Shown piece after piece: positions 1-10,749 of a stretch of 64,000 nt of DNA. A model generated the notes under the pieces. It searched no databases. It was not told the origin of the DNA and worked only from the letters and a program-made list of their open reading frames with translations. The stretch spans positions 12,140,593 through 12,204,592 of the forward strand of contig OZ020516.1 of NCBI GenBank assembly GCA_963971425.1, read 5' to 3'. A program made the translations under genes and the position numbers. Within the stretch, counting starts at the first letter, position 1; every line of letters starts with the position of its first letter. Source of the stretch: Bryoerythrophyllum caledonicum. Taxonomy: Eukaryota > Streptophyta > Bryopsida > Pottiales > Pottiaceae.

Positions 1-1085
1 ATTGATAAAAGAGGCGAACCAACAACACCTCTCCACACATATTATAACAAAGACACATATAACATGTGCCTAAAAAATCTGGGAACCAACAAAGCCCCTG
101 GCCCGGACCATATATCCAACTCAATTCTAAAAAACATGCCCCCAAGATTCCACGATCTTCTGTCATTATTTTTCCTTCATTGTTACAAACAAAAATCCAT
201 TCCCGCATCTTAGAAAACAAGTCTAACAATCTTATTATACAAAAAAGGCAACCCATCCATACTATCTAACCACCGACCTATTGCCTTAGCTAACACCATT
301 TACAAATTATATACTAGTACACTTACATCAATATTATCGGCCTACGGAGAAATACACCAAATATTACACGAAAGCCAAGAAGGGTTTAGAGCCGAGAGAA
401 GTACCACACGACAACTTCAAGCCCTCATTGCCGCTCTTGAGGATGCAAAATTCACGAATAAAGACATTTACATACTCTATATTGACTTCAAAAACGCATT
501 TGGTTCCATTGACCATCCTCGATTGCTAGCCGTTATGAGTGATCTTGGGTACCCGGAAGACGCAATCACACCAGTTGGCAATATATACTCCCAATCTACC
601 ACTACATACACTGGAGAATTCTTTGGTAAAACACGCCCTATCCCCATCCAACGTGGTACCATCCAAGGCAACACATTGAGCCCATACCTCTTTATTATTT
701 TTCTAGAACCTCTACTGAGATGGCTTCAAAGAGGCAATAATGGCTACACATTTGGAACCTCTAAAGTCACCGTAAATTCGGCCGCATATGCCGACGATCT
801 AGCGGCCATCTCCGGACGTCTTAAACCACTCCAAATTCAATCAGACAAAATAGACAAATTTTGTCTATGGACCGGGATGGAACTTGGGGTCCAAAAATGT
901 GCCGTAACCGGATGCCCAAACAAATCCAAAATAAATCCGACCGCCTTCAAAGCTCTTATCCAAGCTACCAATATCCACTATTGTAACCAACCAATTCCGG
1001 TACTCAACCAAAACCAACCTTACATATACCTTGGAATAAACCTAGTTCCATCGTTAAAATGGAAAATTCAAACCCACGTTACTAT
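1..1085 (+). pseudogene. 5'- and 3'-truncated LINE reverse transcriptase copy
   Basis: Frame 1 reads through a non-LTR reverse transcriptase closely related to the large LINE at 13.4-23.7 kb. Matching landmarks are NKAPGPD, QEGFRAERST, DFKNAFGSIDH, GTIQGNTLSPYLF and the catalytic YADD. The frame is open except for one TAG at 211-213, where the paralogue has Trp (SWKT); this is a single G-to-A change. Homology stops near 1085, just after a WKIQ motif, and the frame ends at 1098. The left side is cut by the window edge. It is a different copy from the large LINE, since substitutions are spread throughout. A domain-level fragment like this cannot transpose by itself. Confidence 0.9.
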
Positions 1086-1416
1086 GCACATTCCTTAACT
1101 TGTCGGTTTTACGGGGGCTTACTGTAAATGCCCCACCTTCCCCGTCTTCTATAAAATTTCCTCAAGGCGCAAAAAAACAATCGCTGCAAAAAAAATCCGA
1201 TACATATGGAATTGGTAAAAGAAACCCCAGGATTGGCTGCAGAGTAGCGCAAAAATGCATTTGGGGGAAGGTCAAAAAAAATTGGAGGAAAACAAAGCTT
1301 TGATTAAAAAAATTGAGAGCATGGCCATGTGGAAGGTGAAGTTGGCGGATGCATTGATGAAGTTGGTGATCCATTGATGACGTGGAGATTGAACATTGAT
1401 TCATAACTTGTTCTTA
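1086..1416. other. unannotated spacer
   Basis: About 330 bp between the LINE fragment and the Harbinger-like element. I see no open frame with protein-like composition, no RNA gene and no terminal repeats. Confidence 0.5.
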
Positions 1417-2549
1417 GGGCCGGTTTATACTTGGAGCTGGATTGAGGGCCGGCCGGATCTCTCCAAGTTTCAACCAATAGGGTCTTTCAATCTCTCAAAA
1501 TCCAACCCAAGAGCTTTATACTTGGGGCCGGCCGGAACTACATTTCATCCTACGTGTCGCCTTAGGTGGCATGGTTTTGTTGCCAAGCCTTCCGGCTCCA
1601 AAGGAGCAATCGGGACGAGGATTGAGGTCGCCCAAACTCCCATCTAGGGCCGGATTTGGTTCCTCCGTTGAATCCTTCAAATCACTACCGTCAATTAATA
1701 AAATTTTAATTTTAAATTTAAATTTTAATTTTTTATTTTTTATTTTTTTATTTTATTTTAAATTCAAATTCAAAATTTAAAATTTAATTCAAAATTTAAA
1801 ATTTCATTTAAATTCAAAAATTTAATTTAAATTCAAAATTTTAATTTAAATTCAAAATTTTAATTTAAATTCAAAATTTTAATTTTAATTTGAATTTGAA
1901 TTTGAATTTTGAATTTTGAATTTTGAATTTTGAAAAAGTAATTTTTATTTTTATTTTTAATTTATAACCTTGAAAAAATAAAAATACTCCTTCCTTTTGG
2001 ATATGCATCCAAAAAAGGGATTTGGTCAAATAAATTAAATAAAACTCTTTTTCCAAATAGTCAAAATAGAAAGAGGAATTTAAAGATGCATATATATGAG
2101 AAAAAGAACTTTCTTTTATTTTAGACGCATCAAAAATAAGAGAAAAAGGAATTTCTTTTAATGAAAATAGAAAAAATGCTCTTATTTTTTTTAAAATCTT
2201 AAATGTAGTAAGGAAAAAAACATATAAAGTAAATATATGAAACCTATTTTTCTTTAAACTAGGAAAAAACAAAGACAAAAGCTTGACATATGTGCTTCTA
2301 TAACTTTTAGTTGAGCCTTATGAAAATCTAAGACACTTAAAAATTGGAAATTTGGCCCTAGAATTCGGCCCCAACACTTTACATTGACTAAGGCCAAGAC
2401 GATGAATTTGAAATCCAACCTTAGAATCCGGCCTCAATGCTTTACATTATTTAGGGCCAGATGGAAGAATAGGGGCCGGATTGAAGGCTGGATAGAAGGC
2501 AAAGCCAGCCGGCCTTCCATCTGACCCCAGGCCTAATGTAAACCGGCCC
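1417..2549. mobile_element. PIF/Harbinger-like non-autonomous element (MITE), 1.13 kb
   Basis: The termini are inverted repeats beginning GGGCCGGTTTA (1417 inward) and its complement ending at 2549, with similarity extending about 20 bp. Both ends are flanked by TTA (1414-1416 and 2550-2552), the 3-bp target duplication typical of PIF/Harbinger. Internal GGCCGG motifs recur near both ends. The middle (about 1690-2280) is extremely AT-rich with runs of A/T homopolymers, and no transposase is encoded. Class is inferred from target duplication and termini alone. Confidence 0.7.
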
Positions 2550-3425
2550 TTAACCCCTAAAAGCCTGTGATGATTTCACATAAAAAACACTTCAAAATTG
2601 TTGATTCTAGTGCACTGAGTAAGGAAGGAAACAAAACCTTATAATTATCTTTTTGACCATAGGATCTCCATAAAGACATACTAAGTAACATACTCACAAA
2701 ATTTCATACATTTTGACCGCACGGATTGAAAGATTATAGTGTTTGAAGTCAAGAGAATGGTTCATTTTCTTCCTTGCATTGAGTGGATCAACATACTTAG
2801 ACTTCACTTGGAATTAAGTTTTTGCACTACACAAGGTCTAAATCTTTTACCATTGTATTGGGCATGATGTTATTTTTGTATATAACAATTTTTAGAGGTA
2901 GAGAAGGGGTGTAGCATATTCAAGACAAGTGTACAAGGAGTGGAGGTTCAAAAATTATCAATTCACCATTTATTTTCTTGAGAATTTAATATGTTTTAGA
3001 ATGATAATCTAAACAGTCAAAAAAGGTTTACACCGCATGCTGTTGTAGAAAAAATAAAAAGTGAAAAATATGAAGATCTCTAGGTTTTACGTAAAAAAGA
3101 TTAAGTTTTTTCCCCGCTTGCCCAAAATGTGTAAAAATGTGTTAAAAAATGTTTTTTTACACAAAAAGGCAAGAATTTTTTTTACACCTTCAAAGGAGGT
3201 AATATTCTCCACATGTATGGAATATCTCAATGTCAATAGAAACTTCTAGCAAAATTTTGGAGTTGCCGGGAGTGCCCATTTCTAACTTTGAATGGTACTA
3301 ACTTTCAAACCATGAATCCACAAAAAATAAAATATATCTCCATGGAGCTCTTATGAGGGACAATCTAATATAAGAGTTTCAAAAAACATTTGAGTTATAG
3401 GAACCTGCTCAAAATCCAAAACGTA
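2550..3425 (+). mobile_element. piggyBac-like MITE, family A, copy 1 (3' end lost)
   Basis: It begins TTAACCCCTAAAAGCC, the same terminus as the complete copy at 40229-41160 and the right end of the copy at 45072-45861. The body aligns along its length to the reverse complement of the 40-kb copy (for example the segment after ACGGATTGAAAG, and the motif starting GTGAAAAATATGAAGATC at 3061). The far terminus is missing. The left TTAA overlaps the TTA target duplication of the Harbinger-like element, so the two elements abut directly. No coding capacity is visible. Confidence 0.65.
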
Positions 3426-3700
3426 CGCCCCACGTACACTTGGGCTCTTAGTGGTTGAGTAGCGTATTTGAGTAACTACACTAGTTGTACTACTACATTA
3501 AACAAAAAATTTAGGGTACCTCATTAGAACCTTGTCTTGATTTTGCCCCTTATATTTTGTCCTTTATTTATATGAAATATTTACTATTAGATTACAAGTT
3601 TTATAATGTATATATTAAAATTCACACTAGGAGTAAATTTCATACTATAAAGAAAATTTCATATTGTAAGGGGAACTTATTTTGTTTTGAGATCCTTAGC
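3426..3700. other. AT-rich spacer
   Basis: About 275 bp without convincing frames or repeats. Confidence 0.4.
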
Positions 3701-3929
3701 TACTCTTTTCTTTTGTAAGCCAATTTAGGACTATTTAGGGTTGACTTGCGTAACTACAAATAAAAGGGATATAAACCTCAAGAAATCCATCTACACTTTC
3801 AAAAGTAATACTACTGTACTCTTTTCTTTTGTGAGCCAATTTAGGACTATTTAGGGTTGACTTGCGTAACTACAAATAAAAGGGGTAAAAATTTCAAGAA
3901 ATTCGTCTGCACTTTCAAAAGTAATACTA
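3701..3929 (+). repeat. 116-bp tandem duplication
   Basis: Two direct copies (3701-3816 and 3817-3929) share nearly all of their sequence, starting TACTCTTTTCTTTTGT and containing TTTAGGACTATTTAGGG. The second copy stops exactly where the Stowaway-like element is inserted. Confidence 0.85.
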
Positions 3930-4287
3930 CCGTAGGTGAACCTCTTGTTCGGCACCTTAATGGTGAATAATTAATTGAAGTGAAAAAATGACATGCGGCA
4001 TTCAAAATAACAATAATGTTATTTTTGGCAAGAAATTAAAGACTACTATATTTGGCTTGCTTTGGCACCCATGGGGATTGAATTCAAGACCTTGGGATTG
4101 CAAACCCAAGTGTTTATGCATGAAATGCCATGGATGAAGACTTTTCCAAGCCATAATCCCCTTTGATGTCCTTCCATGTGCCAAAATATGTTTCCTACAA
4201 TCTTGGCATTTTCAAAAAATTATTTTCCACTTAATTCGGCATGGGCTTTTCTAATTAATTTATGCCGGACCAGAGGTTCACCTACGG
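3930..4287. mobile_element. Stowaway/mariner-like MITE, 358 bp
   Basis: There are 25-bp terminal inverted repeats starting CCGTAGGTGAACCTC, with only a few mismatches between ends. The element is flanked by TA on both sides (3928-3929 and 4288-4289). It has no coding capacity. TA duplication plus short length fit a Tc1/mariner-derived MITE. Confidence 0.8.
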
Positions 4288-4309
4288 TATAGTACTTTCT
4301 CCTTGAAGA

Positions 4310-4870
4310 TATCGGCTTAGTGAATCTCCACCGGGGCACAAGGCCTCAAGAAATTAGCCCGTGATGCCTTGCTCGAAACCTACACCGGAGACTGTAATCC
4401 AGGAACCCTGTCCGCCGTGTTATGGTACGTGGCGTTGAGGGCCTCTCCGCATTGTAGCGTTTCAGCATAGATTGGTTTGTTACTAATCTACCGGTTTAGG
4501 GACATACGGCGGCGCACTGCATTCATCTGTGGATGATTTCCATCCACTTAGGGTTGTGTGTATGTGTGCGTATAGCACCGCACACATCCTTAACTTGACG
4601 TCTTTGTCAAGTCAAACTTTGTGAGTGAGTTAGAGAGTGTTTAGTGAGTACCTTTGCTTAAAAGTGATTGTTTATTACTAGTAAAGGCTCCACATTCTCT
4701 TATACACTTGCATTCCTTGATTCTCCCTTTGTGGAGTGCAAAACACTCGGCTACTTTTGTGATTTACTAGTTATTCACTTGAGGGTGTATTATGTATACT
4801 TGTTTTAGTGTATGTTTTTCGTTTATATGATGTTGGTTAGGACTTTGGATGTGTTGTGGTAATCGATCTT
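4310..4870 (+). repeat. solo-LTR-like copy of the Ty3/gypsy LTR
   Basis: The sequence is the reverse complement of the LTR regions at 9948-10492 and 29165-29525. Shared landmarks are the block containing TTGACGTCTTTGTCAAGTCAA, GGATGATTTCCATCCA, and the end GGTAATCGATCTTTCTTTA. No gag-pol adjoins it, so it looks like a solo or truncated LTR in the opposite orientation to the nearby element. Confidence 0.7.
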
Positions 4871-5116
4871 TCTTTAGACGACAACCCCTTTGCCGTCCCA
4901 CATGGACAGAACGTTAGATTCTCGAATTCTGCTAGGTCTTCTTTAAAATCCGTCACTCCTATGCGCCACCCCATGGCACCACATGGCAACACTAAAGTGG
5001 CTTCAACAGCCAAAGTGTTGTTTTCAAATTCTCTAACCCAAATTGAATGTCGGCGGCTCCCATACAACATGAAAAGGTAGTCGACATTATTCCATTTCCC
5101 TCACCGTCCCTTCCCG
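4871..5116. other. spacer of unknown origin
   Basis: Open frames overlap here on both strands (4837-5080), but neither has recognisable protein features. Confidence 0.4.
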
Positions 5117-5339
5117 CTACACTGAATAGGTAGATTAGTGTTAGATACACTAATTTACATAAACACATTGCAAGCTTTTAGTGTTGTCCAATATTTTTAC
5201 CCTCTATGTTGGTCAAGATGGGGATCTTTCATTAGTATTGGAATCAATGCTCTTGGTAAATATTTTTGTCAAGAGTAAAAACTTACAGCATTTTCAAATC
5301 TTACTAAAATCTAACACTAATCTACCTTTTTAGTGTAGT
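5117..5339. mobile_element. CACTACAC-family MITE, 223 bp
   Basis: The ends are inverted repeats of about 30 bp. The left starts CTACACTGAATAGGTAG and the right ends CTACCTTTTTAGTGTAG. The internal part adjacent to each end continues the match (GATTAGTGTTAGAT). It shares the CACTACACTAAA-type terminus with elements at 30333-30659 and 51.8-52.5 kb. No coding capacity. Confidence 0.7.
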
Positions 5340-6390
5340 GGTACAGAAGAGAAATTGCACATCAAGTGTCGTCTTCGCTCCCGACGGGGATCTTCCACCA
5401 CAGCGTGGAGTTTTTCCCGCCAAGGGTGGAGATGCTCTTAGTACCTTTTTCCCAAAAAGTACACATCAATAAAGTAACGTTTTCCGACACCAGCCGTGGC
5501 CCGCCACCACCCGATGACCTGGCACGGCACTCTACCGGTCGGGCCCCTGAGCCCCACCGGCGGCCCCCGAATCGGCGGCCGTCGTCACTCTCGTCTGTCT
5601 GGTTCTCCTCACTGTAGCAACCAAACCCTAGCTTTCCCCGCCCCAGCCATCGCTCCCGCAGTCTCCCCCGCCCTCGCCGCTGCTGCAATTCGGCCATACG
5701 CTCTCTCGCCGGTACATTCCCTCTCACGCTGCGCTGTTAGTTACCGCTGGTAGTTGCGCTCTGCCTCCTCTCGTCAGTTGGATGTTGTTTCAGGGCGCTT
5801 TCATGGTCGGGAGGGAGCAGCAACGCGATTTCTGCTGCTGGTGTTTGGGGCGGCGGTTGTTGTTTCGAGTTTGATGTGTGGAGGTGTGGTTTTCGATTCG
5901 TGTGGATTGTGGTACGGTGATGGTCCATGATCTTTTTTTGAGCGGGGGAAGGGCCAGGTTTTCGGGGGTTGGAGTTTGTGTTTTTATGTTGTGACGCTTG
6001 TTTGTGTGTTGCAGGAACTGTTAGAGTGCGTTTTTAGTCGTTTCTGAGCTCTTTCGAAACGCAAGCGTTTTTGACGGAATTGAGCTGTCGAGGCAGACTG
6101 TCTCGCTTTGCGGAAGGTGAGGCCATCTTTCGTCGCATTGCTTTTTTCTTTGCAACATTTGCATTTAGGGTAGAGGTGGTTGTTGTGGCTGGATTGTTTG
6201 TGTCCATTAGAATGCCTTGTGTTTTGAAGTTAGTGGGATGCTTATGGGTAGTATATCGATGTTAGTAGAGCTTTAAGTTGCCGATAGAGATTGATATAGT
6301 GTATCACTTCATTGTAGATAAGCTGTCTAATTGAAGTATACCACGTTAAGATAGTTCAACTTGGGTGGTGCAGAGAAAGAAGGGTTCGTG
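5340..6390 (+). promoter_or_regulatory. promoter and spliced 5' leader of the truncated DRB gene
   Basis: The segment is closely similar to 30.66-32.79 kb upstream of the second DRB gene. Shared blocks include AAAGTAACGTTTTC, CTGCAATTCGGCCAT and GGTACATTCCCTCTC, plus a leader exon starting GAACTGTT after TTGCAG (6016) and ending before GTGAGGCC (6119). The coding exon acceptor follows GGTGCAG at about 6373. Compared with the other copy, about 1.15 kb of intron after the leader exon is absent, and the leader exon carries small insertions. Confidence 0.65.
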
Positions 6391-8093
6391 ATGTATAAAA
6401 GCCAGCTGCAAGAGTATGCCCAGAAGGCTGGTCTTATGCACCCTACATATGACCATGTTAAAGAGGGAGCGTCACATGAACCTCGGTTCAAGGCAACTGT
6501 ATTGGTAAATAATCAAAGCTACGAATCTCCTCTTGGTTTTGCAACCCTAAGATCAGCAGAACATGCCGCAGCGAAGGTGGCTCTCGATATTCTTCAGGAA
6601 ACGAAGGGGGTAGTAACTAGTCCAGTGGTGAGTTCCTGACCTTTCGATTTTTTTCTACTGTGCTTGATTGTCTAGCTGGATGACTGGTCACTGGGTTCTG
6701 AAACTCCTACGTTAACTCAAATAGGTTCTCTTAACAAGTGCCATATCTTATCTTCCAATATTTAAGGTGATTCTAGAGGTCCTAAATTTGACCAATCTAT
6801 GTCGGATTTTCGAGATGGTGCGAGATAATGCGGTTCCTGGCGTATTGGCCATGGTTATTAAGGATGATATCAGCACTATGCATAAGAAGGGATGTTGTGC
6901 AGTCCACCTTGTACAGGCATCAATTTAGAGAAGTGTCAGATTTAGCTGTTTCTTCATTTGTTTCATACCAGGACTTTTCATTTGAGTGCTCAATCTGAAT
7001 ATCTGGGTCGTTGAAATCGTATCTAAGTCAGGTTCATGGTAGTTGTGGTTCAGCATGAGTCAGGTCTCTGTAAGAATCTTCTGCAAGAGTTTGTTCAGAA
7101 GAATGGGCATGCGCTACCCCAATACAAAATCGTGCAGCAAGGGGAGGAGCACTCACTTGTATTTACAGCCACTTGTGAAATTGCTGGTGTGAGCTACACT
7201 GGTGGTGTTGGTAAAACCAAGAAGGAGGCAGTAATAAAGGCAGCTCGAACTGCCCTTCTTGCCATTCAGGTCTCTGAACCAGGTATTTTCGACATGCGCA
7301 ATGTTCTTATTATTGCCCGCAACCGGTAGTAGCGTTTATTATATCCTGGAGGACCTGATGCAATCGGCTAGTGTGTCATAGCAGGTCTTCAGCTCTATCC
7401 TTTGATATCCACTGTTCCATTGTGCTGGCTATAGTGTCTGAACTTATTGAAATGCGTGAACTTTTTTTCCGACTGAATAAATGTATGATGTTGGAGAGCT
7501 GCAGGAGCAACTTATATATGCATGTGTTGTGATAACTAATTTTTTCTTTACAGGCAAAGGTGTGCGATGTCTAGTCGATTCTCAACCCCTACCACGGCCT
7601 GTACCTGATCAGGTAAGAAAGCACTTGGTGCTTACATCAGCCTGCTGTTAGCTGTGAGTTTCACAGTACAAGAAGAGCGTAGTTAGTGGAATGCTAGAAT
7701 TGGAGTAAGTCTCATGGGTCAATTTTATGTTACACCCTCAGCCTTAGCTAAAATATGCTTCATTGTTCAGTTTCAGTTTCATTGTCGTCGCTGGCTTTAC
7801 ATCGCCAGCAGGTGAACTGTGTAGAGTCAAGTTCTCGTCAATGTCACTCGTTAATGAGACAGATCATCTCATGCACTCCTTCTCTACGATTGTTAGTCAA
7901 TTGTTTCTTCTTGCCGACACGTTTGAGAGATAATATTTTGTACTGTCCGCAGATCATTGATTCCGTGAAACCCCAGAAGCGGAAGAAGAGAGGAAGAGGA
8001 ACTCCTAAATCGCTTGAGGAACCACATGCGACTCGAGTAAAGCAATGCTTAGGGCCAGTTACGGACGGTTCTAACTCTGTGTTGGTGAGTTAG
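6391..8093 (+). CDS. Double-stranded RNA-binding protein, C-terminally truncated DRB paralogue
   Basis: Four exons: 6391-6627, 7054-7282, 7554-7612 and 7953-8093, all GT-AG, 222 codons in total. The product has two dsRNA-binding domains: dsRBD1 at residues 1-70 beginning MYKSQLQEYAQK, and dsRBD2 at about 81-150 beginning ESGLCKNLLQEF and ending KEAVIKAARTALLAI. Next come a short Pro-rich linker and a basic QKRKKRGRG stretch, probably nuclear-targeting. Plant proteins of this layout (HYL1/DRB1, DRB2-5) bind hairpin or long dsRNA and assist Dicer-like enzymes. The start at 6391 matches DRB2-type proteins, which begin directly at the first domain. The paralogue at 32.8 kb has the same exon plan but a C-terminal extension about 240 residues longer. 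Here homology ends at CLGPV and the frame stops 12 codons later, some 260 bp before a transposon. It may be a functional short form or a decaying duplicate. Confidence 0.85.
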
Positions 8094-8356
8094 TGTGCAA
8101 TTTGGAGGGGGGTTTCAGCCTTAACCCTCCCTCCGCACTCTGAAATTTTGATGATTTATTATGAAATTTAATCGTCTGGTGAGTAAAAAATATGACAATA
8201 TGCGAGCATTGATTTATTATTGTCAAATTTTGTGTTGGCGAATTACAGAGTGGAACTGTGAGGGGAGAGGTGATCTCTAGATTTGTCGAATCTCAATTTT
8301 CTTGAGGAATTAGGTTGTGAGATTGGAAGTTCAGATTTGTGCACACATTTTGTGTA
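8094..8356. other. spacer between truncated DRB gene and MITE
   Basis: About 260 bp, AT-rich, without recognisable features. It replaces the sequence that encodes the long C-terminus in the other DRB copy. Confidence 0.4.
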
Positions 8357-9878
8357 CAGTACCCGGCAATAAGTATACGTTCTTTTTGCTTATGTACGAT
8401 TACACTGCTACCAACTTTGACACCCTTCTAAGGTCTTCTAATTGTCATTTTACGAAGAAAATTTTGGCACAAAATTTTGGCACAAAATTTTGGCACAAGA
8501 TCATTTCTATGTTGACAACTTGTGTACAAAATTTGAAGCCCACAAGGTGAATACAAAAAAAGATATTCAAAGTTTGCCAACATGTGTAGCTATGAGAAAA
8601 GTTTCAAAGCTGCCTAGTTTGACACCCTTCCAAGGAGTAAAATATTTTTTTTGGCCCATGGAATTTTTGGCCCATGGAATTTTTGGCCCATGGAATTTTT
8701 GGCCCATCTCTATGTTGGTTACGTGTGCCAAAATTTCAAGTCCAAAAGATCCACACAAAAAATCATATCCAAATCTACCAACATGTGTAGTTGTTAGAAA
8801 CATTTAACTCTTGGCTAACTTTGACACACTTTCAAGGATTGATTTTTTTTTTTCCCATGAAAATTTTGGCATAAAACTATCTCTATGTTGATTACATGTG
8901 TGCCAAATTTGAAGGCTAAAATATAATATACACACAACAAAAGATTTTTGAAATCTATCAACATGTGTAGTTGTGAGAAACATTTCACTGTTGCCAACTT
9001 TGACACCCTTTCAAGGATTAATTTTTTTTTCCCATGAAAATTTTGGCATGAAACTATCTCTATGTTGATTACATGTGTGCCAAATTTGAAGGCTAAAATA
9101 TACACACAACAAAAGATTTTTGAAACCTATCAACATGTGTAGTTGTGAGAAACTTTTAACTGTTGCCAACTTTGACACCCTCTCAAGGATTAATTTTTTT
9201 TTTCCCATGAGATTTTGGACATGAGACCATCTCTATGTTAATTATACATGTGCTTAATTTCAAGTCCAAAAGATCCACAAAAGAAAAGAAAAAAAAACTA
9301 GGTCTACCAACATGTGTAATTGTGCGAAACAATTAAGGAAACCATTTCACTATCTCCAACTTCGGCATTCTCCCTAGGTTTGAAAATTGTTAACTGACCA
9401 TGACTTTTTTGGCACAAGATCATCTCTAAGTGGATATAGTGTATGCCAAATTTTAAGGCCAAAAGATGAATATTAAAAACCATCTCCAAAATCTACTAAA
9501 ATATGTAATTATGAAAAACAATTTTGAGTATCATTTTTTGTATTCATCATGTGGCCTAAAAAATTGGCACACTTGATATAAAGATAGAGATGATGTGGTG
9601 CCATAAATTTCATAGTAAATTCAAAAAAACGAGCCCTAGAAGGCTGTCAAAGTTGGCAGCCGTGAATGGCGCACAACTACATATGTTGGTAGATTTTGAA
9701 TACCTTTTTCTCTATTCGCCTTCTCGCGTTGAAATTTTGCACACATGTCAACATGGAAAGGATCTCGTGCCAAAATTTTCTTGGTAAAATGACCATTTTC
9801 AGCCCTCAGGAAGGTGTCAAAGTTGGCAACAGTGTAGTGTGGAAACATACATAAACGTATATTCATTGCCGGTTACTG
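8357..9878. mobile_element. TA-flanked Tc1/mariner-like MITE carrying an internal satellite
   Basis: Terminal inverted repeats start CAGTACCCGGCAAT at 8357 and end with ATTGCCGGTTACTG at 9878. They match over about 23 bp with a few mismatches, and each is flanked by TA (8355-8356 and 9879-9880). The interior is an array of 170-205-bp repeats, described separately, and has no transposase. The CAGT start plus TA duplication fit the pogo/mariner superfamily; that assignment is inference. Confidence 0.7.
8405..9840. repeat. satellite-like array, ~170-205-bp period, with an inverted block
   Basis: The unit start, close to AACTTTGACACCC, recurs at about 8411, 8617, 8817, 8998, 9170 and 9358 in the forward orientation. 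Its complement (GTGTCAAAGTTGGCA) recurs near 9640 and 9815. Each unit also contains ATCTCTATGTTGAT and CAACATGTGTAG. Short homopolymer-linked duplications such as repeated AAAATTTTGGCACA (8460-8500) and GGCCCATGGAATTTTT (8655-8705) sit inside units. Non-coding. Confidence 0.85.
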
Positions 9879-9947
9879 TATAGTTAGCTCTCCTTATAGA
9901 AGCATCTAGTACAACAATAATTTCAATATTCCAAGTTATCGTGTGAA

Positions 9948-10492
9948 GAAAAATCGATAACCACAATAGATCGAGAGTCCTAACCAACATCAAATAAACA
10001 AAAAACATACACAAAAACAAGTATACATAGTGTATCCTCAAGGAATAACTAGTAAATCACAGGAGTAATCAAGTGTCTCGCATGCCACGAGAACAAGTGC
10101 AAGATAGTAGGAAAGTATCTAGGAGCCTTTATTAATGACTATACCATCGCTTACAAGCAAGAACTCACAACCTCTACTCTCCACCTTAACTCACAAAGCT
10201 TGACTTGACAAAGACGTCAAGTCAAGAACGTATGCAAAGCTACACGCAAATACACAAGAGTAAATGGATGGAAATCATCTACGGATAAATATGGTGCGCC
10301 GCCGTACGTTCCAAAACCCGTAGATTAGTAACAAACTAATCTACGCTAAAACACTACAATGCAGAAAGGCCCTCGACGCCACGTCCCGTGATAGTGGTGT
10401 AAAGAAAGATCGATTACCACAACAGAGCAATAGTCCTAACCAACATACATTAAAACAAGTATACGTAGTACATCCTCAAGTGCCCCCCTTAG
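9948..10492 (-). repeat. 3' LTR of the Ty3/gypsy element
   Basis: It matches 29165-29525 and, inverted, 4310-4870. On the minus strand it is preceded by a purine run (AAGGGGGG, from CCCCCCTT at 10484-10491) that would serve as the polypurine tract. The block starting GTCCTAACCAACAT occurs twice (about 9980 and 10434), so either the LTR is internally duplicated or two LTR remnants abut. Confidence 0.65.
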
Positions 10493-10749
10493 CAGATAAA
10501 AATACCTTCTATCGAGCTAGGACCAAACATCACTAACAAGACTAAATGCACAGTGATGTTGCTGCAACAATTGTATGCATCCAGTCAAAGATGTCCTCCG
10601 TGGCCAAATCAATAAGCATATGGAGAAGTAATGAAGAAAAGGTAGGCCAGGTGCAATGTGAGCCCCATCTTTAATAGCCTTCGGCAATTTTTTTGCCAAT
10701 CCCTAGGTCAATCTTCACGTTGCCTATCCCTGAATAAAAACCACGATCC

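Noticed and set aside
1871-2278. 135-codon minus-strand frame rich in Phe, Lys and Leu
   Set aside because: Produced by AT-rich homopolymer sequence inside a MITE.
8317-9208. Several overlapping frames in the satellite array
   Set aside because: They repeat with the array period and exist on both strands; no selection for coding is visible.
8405-9840. CRISPR-like array
   Set aside because: Units are ~180 bp, diverged throughout with no unique spacers, and the genome is eukaryotic.
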